Positions 54,496 to 64,000 of a stretch of DNA of 64,000 bases are shown here, piece by piece (positions within the stretch are counted from its first letter, which is position 1; the number at the start of each line of letters is the position of its first letter). The DNA comes from Rubellimicrobium mesophilum DSM 19309 (GTDB lineage Bacteria; Pseudomonadota; Alphaproteobacteria; Rhodobacterales; Rhodobacteraceae). Where the stretch lies: the NCBI RefSeq assembly GCF_000600335.2, contig NZ_KK088521.1, positions 186,001 to 250,000 on the forward strand, given 5' to 3'. Position numbers and translations under genes: made by a program. The notes beneath the pieces are model-generated. The model had not been told where the DNA came from and ran no database searches. It saw only the letters and a list, made by a program, of their open reading frames with translations.

Positions 54496-54909
54496 CTACC
54501 AGTCCTCGCGGACGATGGTGCGCGTCTTGACCGGCAACTTCATCGCCGCGAGTCGGAGGGCTTCCCTTGCCACATCCTCGGGCACGCCGTCAACCTCGAA
54601 CATGATGCGGCCGGGCTTCACGCGGCAGGCCCAGTAGTCCACCGAGCCCTTGCCCTTGCCCATGCGCACTTCGATGGGCTTGGAGGTCACCGGCACGTCC
54701 GGGAAGACGCGGATCCAGACGCGACCCTGGCGCTTCATGTGACGGGTCAGCGCCCGGCGGGCGGCCTCGATCTGGCGCGCGGTGACGCGCTCGGGCTCGG
54801 TCGCCTTCAGGCCGAAGGTGCCGAAGTTGAGGTCCGAGCCGCCCTTGGCGTCGCCATGGATGCGGCCCTTGTGGAGCTTGCGGAACTTGGTGCGCTTCGG
54901 TTGAAGCAT
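54496..54909 (-). CDS. rplP: 50S ribosomal protein L16
   Basis: A 137-residue L16: [56 protein letters not shown]. Confidence 0.98.
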   Translation of the reverse strand: MLQPKRTKFRKLHKGRIHGDAKGGSDLNFGTFGLKATEPERVTARQIEAARRALTRHMKRQGRVWIRVFPDVPVTSKPIEVRMGKGKGSVDYWACRVKPGRIMFEVDGVPEDVAREALRLAAMKLPVKTRTIVREDW

Positions 54910-54922
54910 TTTTCTCTACTCC

Positions 54923-55660
54923 TTACCGGTCGCCGCGTTCGCGATCACGGTCGCGACGCTCGGGACGGGCACCACGCGGAACGGCCGAGTCCTGCAGCTC
55001 GGCGGCCTTGCGGTCGCGCGCCTGCGGATCGTGCTCCATGATCTCGCCCTTGAAGATCCAGACCTTGATGCCGATGATCCCGTAGGGCGTCTCGGCCTCG
55101 CTCAGCGCGTAGTCGATGTCGGCGCGAAGGGTGTGCAGGGGCACGCGGCCCTCGCGATACCACTCCGTCCGCGCGATCTCGGCGCCGCCCAGGCGGCCCG
55201 ACACGTTCACGCGGATGCCGAGGGCGCCCATGCGCATCGCGTTCTGCACGGCGCGCTTCATGGCGCGGCGGAACGAGACGCGACGCTCGAGCTGCTGGGC
55301 GATGCTCTCTCCGACCAGGGCCGAGTCGAGCTCGGGCTTGCGGACCTCGACGATGTTGAGGTGCAGCTCGGACTTCGTGAGCGCCGCGACCTTCTTGCGC
55401 AGCGTCTCGATGTCGGCGCCCTTCTTGCCGATGATGACGCCGGGGCGGGCGGCATGGATCGTGACGCGGCACTTCTTGTGCGGACGCTCGATGATGATGC
55501 GGCTGATGCCGGCGGCCTTGGCTTCCTTCTTGATGAAGTCCTTGATGCGGACGTCCTCAAGCAGCAGGTCGCCGAAGTCCTTGGAGTTGGCGAACCACCG
55601 GCTGTCCCAGGTCCGGTTGACCTGCAGACGCATGCCGACGGGATTGACCTTGTTGCCCAT
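54923..55660 (-). CDS. rpsC: 30S ribosomal protein S3
   Basis: A 245-residue S3. KH-type RNA domain with [20 protein letters not shown] and [17 protein letters not shown]-terminal domain [20 protein letters not shown]. The tail is highly charged ([11 protein letters not shown]). Start overlaps the rplV stop (TGATG). Confidence 0.97.
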   Translation of the reverse strand: MGNKVNPVGMRLQVNRTWDSRWFANSKDFGDLLLEDVRIKDFIKKEAKAAGISRIIIERPHKKCRVTIHAARPGVIIGKKGADIETLRKKVAALTKSELHLNIVEVRKPELDSALVGESIAQQLERRVSFRRAMKRAVQNAMRMGALGIRVNVSGRLGGAEIARTEWYREGRVPLHTLRADIDYALSEAETPYGIIGIKVWIFKGEIMEHDPQARDRKAAELQDSAVPRGARPERRDRDRERGDR

Positions 55661-56052
55661 CAGGCTTGCTCCCCCTGGACAGCGTCGATCTGACGCACGG
55701 TGATGGTGAGTTCCGAGAACGGCTTCATGATCTTGCCGAAGCGGCCACGGGCACGCGGGCGGCCCCGCTTCATGACCAGGTTCTTGCCGACCCAGGCCTC
55801 GGCGACGACCAGGCTGTCGACGTCGAGGTTGTGGTTGTTCTCGGCGTTGGCGATGGCCGATTGGAGGCACTTCTTGACGTCGCCGGCGATGCGGCGCTTC
55901 GAGAAGGTGAGGTCCGCGAGAGCGTTCTCGACCTTCTTGCCCCGGATCATGGCGGCCACGAGGTTCAGCTTCTGCGGTGAGATGCGCAGCATGCGCGACT
56001 TCGCCTGCGCCTCGTTCTCCGCCACGCGGCGCGGATTCTTCTCCTGACCCAT
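55660..56052 (-). CDS. rplV: 50S ribosomal protein L22
   Basis: A 130-residue L22: [20 protein letters not shown] and the exit-tunnel hairpin [18 protein letters not shown]. Confidence 0.97.
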   Translation of the reverse strand: MGQEKNPRRVAENEAQAKSRMLRISPQKLNLVAAMIRGKKVENALADLTFSKRRIAGDVKKCLQSAIANAENNHNLDVDSLVVAEAWVGKNLVMKRGRPRARGRFGKIMKPFSELTITVRQIDAVQGEQA

Positions 56053-56055
56053 GGC

Positions 56056-56334
56056 TTACTTCCTCTTGGCTTTCTTGTCGGCGGCGTGGCCGTAGTAGGT
56101 GCGCGTCGGCGAGTACTCACCGAACTTCTGGCCGATCATCTCCTCGGTGACGTTGACCGGGATATGCTTCTTGCCATTGTAGACGCCGAAGGTGAGCCCC
56201 ACGAACTGGGGCAGGATGGTGGAGCGGCGCGACCAGATCTTGATGACCTCGTTGCGGCTCGACCCCCGCGCGGCCTCGGCCTTCTTGAGGACGTAGGCAT
56301 CGACGAAGGGGCCTTTCCAAACGGAACGCGACAT
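56056..56334 (-). CDS. rpsS: 30S ribosomal protein S19
   Basis: A 92-residue S19: [40 protein letters not shown]. Confidence 0.98.
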   Translation of the reverse strand: MSRSVWKGPFVDAYVLKKAEAARGSSRNEVIKIWSRRSTILPQFVGLTFGVYNGKKHIPVNVTEEMIGQKFGEYSPTRTYYGHAADKKAKRK

Positions 56335-56337
56335 GGA

Positions 56338-57178
56338 TCAGCGGCCTTTCTTCGCGTGGCGCGAGCGGACGATGAGCCGTTGCGACGCCTTGTTGGGATT
56401 GCGGGTGCGGTTGCCCTTGGTGCCCTTGCCCCAGGGGGTGACCGGGTGACGGCCGCCCGAGGTCCGGCCTTCACCACCACCATGCGGGTGGTCGATCGGG
56501 TTCATGGCGACGCCGCGCACGGTCGGGCGGATGCCCATGTGGCGCGAGCGACCCGCCTTGCCGAGGTTCTGGTTCGAGTTGTCAGGGTTCGACACGGCGC
56601 CGATGGTGGCCATGCATTCCTGCCGGACCATCCGCAGCTCGCCCGACGACAGGCGGAGCTGGGCGTAGCCGCCGTCGCGGCCGACGAACTGCGCGTAGGT
56701 CCCGGCGGCGCGCGCGATCTGCCCGCCCTTGCCGGCCTTCAGCTCGACGTTGTGGACGATGGTCCCGATCGGCGATTCCCGAGAAGGGCATCGCGTTGCC
56801 GGGCTTCACGTCGGTCTTGGCGCCGGCCACCACGGTGTCACCGACCGCGAGGCGCTGGGGTGCGAGGATGTAGGACTGCTCGCCATCATTGTAGCGGATG
56901 AGGGCGATGAACGCGGTCCGGTTGGGATCGTACTCGATCCGCTCCACGGTCGCGGGGACGTCGAACTTGCGACGCTTGAAATCGACGACGCGGTAGAGGC
57001 GCTTGGCGCCGCCACCCTTGTGCCACATCGTGATCCGCCCGGTGTTGTTCCGGCCGCCGGTCTTGTGCAGACCTTCGGTGAGCGCCTTGACGGGGCGCCC
57101 CTTCCAGAGCTCCGAACGGTCGATCAGAACCAGCCCACGCTGGCCAGGCGTCGTCGGCTTGTACGACTTGAGTGCCAT
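56338..57178 (-). CDS. rplB: 50S ribosomal protein L2, one-base frameshift
   Basis: N-terminal part ([20 protein letters not shown] to [12 protein letters not shown]) and C-terminal part ([20 protein letters not shown] to SRHAKKGR) are in different frames. One extra base near 56774 (GGAATCGCCGATC where GGAATGCCGATC is expected) explains it; removal reads [40 protein letters not shown] is the peptidyl-transferase-proximal region. Repaired length is 279. An essential single-copy gene, so almost certainly a sequence error. Confidence 0.94.
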
Positions 57179-57263
57179 GCTTTCTGTCTTCCGTCTGCTT
57201 CGCGCACCGTACGGTGCGTCCGTTAGATGAAGGGCCCCGAAGGTCCCCGGCTTGGAATGACGA

Positions 57264-57287
57264 GGCCCCGGGGTTGCGCCCGGGGCC
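57264..57287. other. GC hairpin between rplW and rplB
   Basis: GGCCCCGGG/CCCGGGGCC with a 6-base loop in the 125-base gap; no T-run. Similar hairpins mark other wide gaps in this operon. Confidence 0.45.
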
Positions 57288-57303
57288 GGTCAGGTGCGGT
57301 CCC

Positions 57304-57603
57304 TTACGCGAGACCCGTGGAGACGTCAATGGTGTGACCCTCCTCGAGGGTCACGTAGGCCTTCTTGACGTCGTTGCGCGTGCCGGGGCGGCCCCGGAAA
57401 CGCTTGTTCTTGCCCTTGGTGACGACGGTGTTGACCGCCTTCACCTTCACCCCGAACAGGGCCTCGACGGCCTGCTTGATGAGGGGCTTCGTCGCCTCCG
57501 GCGCGACCTCGAAGACGACCGCGTTCGATTCGGACGCGAGCGTGGCCTTCTCGGTGATGACCGGGCGGCGGATGATGTCGTACTGGGCGGGGGTCGCGGT
57601 CAT
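57304..57603 (-). CDS. rplW: 50S ribosomal protein L23
   Basis: A 99-residue L23: [40 protein letters not shown]. Start overlaps the rplD stop. Confidence 0.97.
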   Translation of the reverse strand: MTATPAQYDIIRRPVITEKATLASESNAVVFEVAPEATKPLIKQAVEALFGVKVKAVNTVVTKGKNKRFRGRPGTRNDVKKAYVTLEEGHTIDVSTGLA

Positions 57604-58217
57604 TTCAGGCGGGCCTCCAGGGCTTCGACCCCGGCGCGGGTGAGCACGAGCGTGTCGCGGCGCAGGATGTCGTAGACGTTGGCGCCGATGGCCGGCAGCA
57701 CGTCCAGGGTCTCGATGTTGCGGGCGGCGCGGGCGAAGTTGTCGTTGACCGCCGCGTCGATGACGAGGGCACGCTTCCAGCCGAGCGACTCGACCTGCTT
57801 CGCGAGGATGCGGGTCTTGGCCTCGGTGATGTCGAGGTTCTCGACCACGACCAGCTCGCCGGCACGCGCCTTGGCGGAGAGCGCGTGCATCAGCCCGAGC
57901 TTCCGGAACTTCTTGTTCAGGTCATGCGCGTGGCTGCGAGGGGTCGGGCCCTTCGCGACGCCGCCGTGCCGGAAGATCGACGCCTTCTTCGACCCGTGGC
58001 GAGCGCCGCCGGTGCCCTTCTGGCGATAGATCTTCTTGGTCGAGTAGCTGACCTCGGCCCGGGTGAGGGTCGAGTGCGTGCCGGCCTGGGCCTTGGCGCG
58101 CTGCCAGCGGACGACGCGGTGCAGGATGTCGGCGCGCGGCTCGAGGCCGAAGATCGCGTCGTCCAGCTCCACGGTGCCGGCGCTCTCGCCGGCGAGGGTG
58201 ATGGCTTGGGCCTGCAT
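57600..58217 (-). CDS. rplD: 50S ribosomal protein L4
   Basis: A 205-residue L4: [20 protein letters not shown] is the tunnel loop. In enterics L4 represses the S10 operon; not shown here. Confidence 0.97.
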   Translation of the reverse strand: MQAQAITLAGESAGTVELDDAIFGLEPRADILHRVVRWQRAKAQAGTHSTLTRAEVSYSTKKIYRQKGTGGARHGSKKASIFRHGGVAKGPTPRSHAHDLNKKFRKLGLMHALSAKARAGELVVVENLDITEAKTRILAKQVESLGWKRALVIDAAVNDNFARAARNIETLDVLPAIGANVYDILRRDTLVLTRAGVEALEARLK

Positions 58218-59071
58218 TACTGGGCGCTCCCCTCGTCAGCGGCGGGCTCTTCGCCGGCCGGGGCTTCCTTGGCGGCGGCTTCCGCGGCCTCGATGGCGGC
58301 CTGCTCGGCCTCGGCGGCGGCGCGCGCGGCGGCTTCCGCCTCGGCGGCAGCCTGGGCGGCGGCCTCCTCGGCGAGGCGCTTGGCCTCACGCTCGGCCGAG
58401 CGCAGCGCGGCCGGGAAGATCAGGTTCTCGGGCGCCGGCTTCTTGACGGCGTCCTTGACGGTGACCCAGCCGCCCTTGTTGCCCGGCACGGCGCCCTTGA
58501 CCATCACAAGGCCGCGGTCGGTGTCGATGCGGACGACCTGCAGGTTCTGCGTGGTCACGCGGGTGGTGCCCATGTGGCCGGCCATCTTCTTGCCTTTGAA
58601 GATGCGGCCGGGGTCCTGGCACTGGCCCACGGAGCCGTGCGAGCGGTGCGAGACCGACACGCCGTGCGACGCCCGGAGGCCGCCGAAGTTGTGCCGCTTC
58701 ATGACGCCCGCGAAGCCCTTGCCGATCGACGTGCCGGACACGTCGACGAACTGGCCGGGGAAGTAGTGGGCCGCGATGATCTCCTCGCCCACGCCGATCA
58801 GGTTGTCCGGGTCGACCCGGAACTCCACAATCTTGCGCTTGGGCTCGACCTGCGCCTTGGCGAAGTGGCCGCGCATGGGCTGGGTGGTGTTCTTGGCCTT
58901 GGCGGCGCCGGCGCCGAGCTGGACGGCGCTGTAGCCATCCTTCTCGACCGTGCGCTGCGCGACGACCTGAACGTTGTCGAGTTGGAGGACGGTGACGGGA
59001 ACCTGCTTGCCGTCTTCCAGGAACAGGCGGGTCATCCCCACCTTCTTTGCGATCACGCCCGAACGGAGCAT
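58217..59071 (-). CDS. rplC: 50S ribosomal protein L3 with Ala/Glu-rich tail
   Basis: A 284-residue L3. Core to about 220 ([60 protein letters not shown]). Residues 223-284 are an alanine- and glutamate-rich helical tail ([20 protein letters not shown]), longer than in most bacteria. Confidence 0.96.
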   Translation of the reverse strand: MLRSGVIAKKVGMTRLFLEDGKQVPVTVLQLDNVQVVAQRTVEKDGYSAVQLGAGAAKAKNTTQPMRGHFAKAQVEPKRKIVEFRVDPDNLIGVGEEIIAAHYFPGQFVDVSGTSIGKGFAGVMKRHNFGGLRASHGVSVSHRSHGSVGQCQDPGRIFKGKKMAGHMGTTRVTTQNLQVVRIDTDRGLVMVKGAVPGNKGGWVTVKDAVKKPAPENLIFPAALRSAEREAKRLAEEAAAQAAAEAEAAARAAAEAEQAAIEAAEAAAKEAPAGEEPAADEGSAQ

Positions 59072-59084
59072 CCGATGACCCTCT

Positions 59085-59399
59085 TCAGACCTTGATCTCG
59101 ACGTCCACGCCCGCGGCGAGGTCGAGCTTCATCAGCGCGTCCACGGTCTGCGGGGTGGGGTCCACGATGTCCAGGAGCCGCTTGTGGGTGCGGATCTCGA
59201 ACTGGTCACGGGACTTCTTGTCGATGTGCGGGCCGCGCAGCACCGTGAACTTCTCGATCTTGTTCGGAAGCGGGATGGGGCCACGGACATTGGCGCCGGT
59301 GCGCTTGGCGGTCGACACGATCTCGGCGGTGCTGGCATCCAGCACGCGGTAGTCGAACGCCTTGAGGCGGATGCGGATGGTCTGGCTCTGGACGGCCAT
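59085..59399 (-). CDS. rpsJ: 30S ribosomal protein S10 / NusE
   Basis: A 104-residue S10: [40 protein letters not shown]. Also the NusE antitermination factor. Confidence 0.98.
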   Translation of the reverse strand: MAVQSQTIRIRLKAFDYRVLDASTAEIVSTAKRTGANVRGPIPLPNKIEKFTVLRGPHIDKKSRDQFEIRTHKRLLDIVDPTPQTVDALMKLDLAAGVDVEIKV

Positions 59400-59482
59400 C
59401 GGTCTTGCCTTTCAAGGCTCAAAACGGTCGAGAGGTGAACCGGCGGGATTGCCGGGCCACGTCGGACCGGTCGTCTAATGCT

Positions 59483-59509
59483 GAGGGCGCGCGTCTAGCG
59501 CGCGCCCTC
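59483..59509 (-). terminator. strong hairpin after tuf
   Basis: An 11-bp perfect stem GAGGGCGCGCG/CGCGCGCCCTC with loop of five, 18 bases past the tuf stop and 84 before the rpsJ start. No T-run; partial terminator or processing site between the str and S10 parts. Confidence 0.5.
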
Positions 59510-59527
59510 GGGTAAGTCAAGCGAGGA

Positions 59528-60703
<1,176 letters not shown>

Positions 60704-60791
60704 GATGGCTTCTCCTGTTCGTCACACATTCACCAGGCCGGGGCCCGGCAGTCTGGGGGTGCGGGGCGGGCATCGCCGCCCCGCGTCGCCG

Positions 60792-62909
<2,118 letters not shown>

Positions 62910-62999
62910 GGGCCTTTTCCTCGCTTGGTCCGAGGCGGGGCCCCGGGCGTTCGTGTCACGGATGGGCGGGGGCACGCCGGGCGCGCCCCCGTGCCGGTG

Positions 63000-63470
63000 T
63001 TACCAGCGGTAGTGGCTGAACGCCTTGTTGGCGTCGGCCATCTTGTGGGTGTCCTCGCGCTTCTTCACGGCGGTGCCCCGGCCGTTCATCGCGTCGAGGA
63101 GCTCGCCCGCGAGGCGCTCTTCCATGGTGTTCTCGTTGCGCTTCTTGGACGCGTCGATCAGCCAGCGGATCGCCAGGGCCTCGCGGCGCTCGGGGCGCAC
63201 CTCGACGGGGACCTGGTAGGTCGCGCCGCCGACCCGGCGGGAGCGGACCTCGACGGCCGGCTTCACGTTGTCCAGCGCCTCGTGGAAGACCTCCACGGGC
63301 TCCTTGCGGGCACGCTGCTGCACCCGGTCGAAGGCGTTGTAGACGATGGTCTCGGCGACGGACTTCTTGCCGTCGACCATCAGGTTGTTCATGAACTTGC
63401 TGACCACCCGGTCGCCGTACTTGGCGTCGGGCAGGATCTCGCGCTTCTCGGCGGCGTGACGACGGGACAT
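63000..63470 (-). CDS. rpsG: 30S ribosomal protein S7
   Basis: A 156-residue S7: [40 protein letters not shown]. Nucleates 30S head assembly. Confidence 0.98.
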   Translation of the reverse strand: MSRRHAAEKREILPDAKYGDRVVSKFMNNLMVDGKKSVAETIVYNAFDRVQQRARKEPVEVFHEALDNVKPAVEVRSRRVGGATYQVPVEVRPERREALAIRWLIDASKKRNENTMEERLAGELLDAMNGRGTAVKKREDTHKMADANKAFSHYRW

Positions 63471-63481
63471 TCTTCAGATCC

Positions 63482-63853
63482 TCACTTCGGACGCTTGGCG
63501 CCGTACTTCGACCGGCGCTGCTTGCGGTTCTTGACGCCCTGGGTGTCGAGGACGCCGCGCAGGATGTGGTAGCGCACGCCGGGAAGGTCCTTCACGCGGC
63601 CGCCACGGATGAGCACCACCGAGTGCTCCTGCAGGTTGTGGCTCTCGCCGGGGATGTAGGAGATCACCTCGAACGAGTTCGTCAGGCGCACCTTGGCGAC
63701 CTTCCGCATGGCCGAGTTCGGCTTCTTCGGGGTCGTCGTGTAGACGCGGGTGCAGACGCCGCGCTTCTGGGGGCAGCCCTCAAGGTGCTGCGACTTGGAC
63801 CGGGTGACTTGGCGCTGCCGGGGCTTCCGGATCAGCTGCTGGATCGTCGGCAT
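63482..63853 (-). CDS. rpsL: 30S ribosomal protein S12
   Basis: A 123-residue S12 starting [20 protein letters not shown] at 63853. [17 protein letters not shown] and [20 protein letters not shown] are the decoding-site loops; the residues where streptomycin resistance arises appear wild type. First gene of the superoperon. Confidence 0.98.
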   Translation of the reverse strand: MPTIQQLIRKPRQRQVTRSKSQHLEGCPQKRGVCTRVYTTTPKKPNSAMRKVAKVRLTNSFEVISYIPGESHNLQEHSVVLIRGGRVKDLPGVRYHILRGVLDTQGVKNRKQRRSKYGAKRPK

Positions 63854-63941
63854 GGGGTTTGTTTCCCGTTTCCTACCGTTTCTGTGCCGCGGGCCCGAAG
63901 GGCTCCGCCGTCGATGAAGCCCCACGGCACGCGTGAAGCAC

Positions 63942-63981
63942 AAAAAGCCCGCATCGTTCTCGCTACCTGCGACCGATGCGG
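63942..63981 (-). terminator. intrinsic terminator upstream of rpsL
   Basis: On the minus strand CCGCATCG pairs with CGATGCGG across a 17-base loop, followed by GCTTTTT. It would end a minus-strand transcript coming from beyond the window (rpoC is the usual neighbour, inferred). The rpsL promoter should lie between here and 63853. Confidence 0.65.
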
Positions 63982-64000
63982 TTTGGCTCGCAGAGGATCG

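Overview
The window is high-GC DNA from an alphaproteobacterium, most likely family Rhodobacteraceae. Pointers are an ATP synthase zeta (DUF1476) gene, an ATP12-type F1 assembly factor, a split corrinoid methionine synthase set with a DUF1638 partner, a bztABCD-type acidic amino acid transporter, and a GTTC-N7-GTTC LexA box of the alphaproteobacterial type.

Layout. (1) 1-8240, backbone: zeta subunit, then a betaine/homocysteine methyltransferase behind a SAM-II/SAM-V-like riboswitch candidate, a frameshifted small gene, a radical SAM protein with a LexA box, the corrinoid protein and DUF1638 protein, sufE, rnd, purN and purM. (2) 8340-16620, mobile DNA: a CAT-anticodon tRNA abutting a tyrosine integrase, a few unknown cargo genes, two divergent Arc-like repressor genes sharing twin palindromic operators, then a nest of insertion sequences (an IS3-family element abutting a second IS3-family element that is split by an IS66 element, beside a fragment of another IS66). 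(3) 16844-25762, a surface polysaccharide locus on the minus strand: a two-module glycosyltransferase, an alpha/beta hydrolase, a GSCFA protein, a sulfotransferase, a methyltransferase-like coiled-coil protein and a nucleotide-sugar dehydrogenase. tRNA-Arg follows. (4) 26426-44559, backbone: a membrane histidine kinase; a plus-strand run rpmH-rnpA-yidD-ttcA and yidC-MOSC-engB-argB-ferredoxin-sixA-nfi with many 4-bp ATGA/GTGA overlaps; then minus-strand bztABCD, ATP12-rluC-crcB and rarA. (5) 44609-63853, the complete str-S10-spc-alpha ribosomal superoperon on the minus strand, from rpsL to rplQ and ending in a clear intrinsic terminator.

Sequence quality matters here. At least seven genes are broken by one-base gains or losses, mostly in G/C runs. 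They include single-copy essential genes (rplB, rplF, engB) as well as rnd, bztA, the histidine kinase and the sulfotransferase. Real inactivation of rplB and rplF is implausible, so I read these as sequencing or assembly errors and annotate the full-length genes across the frameshifts.

The most promising less-described items are the sulfotransferase-GSCFA-hydrolase-glycosyltransferase locus (with an unassigned C-terminal domain on the sulfotransferase), the LexA-controlled radical SAM gene, the riboswitch candidate on the methionine gene, and the Arc-like pair with paired 15-bp operators.
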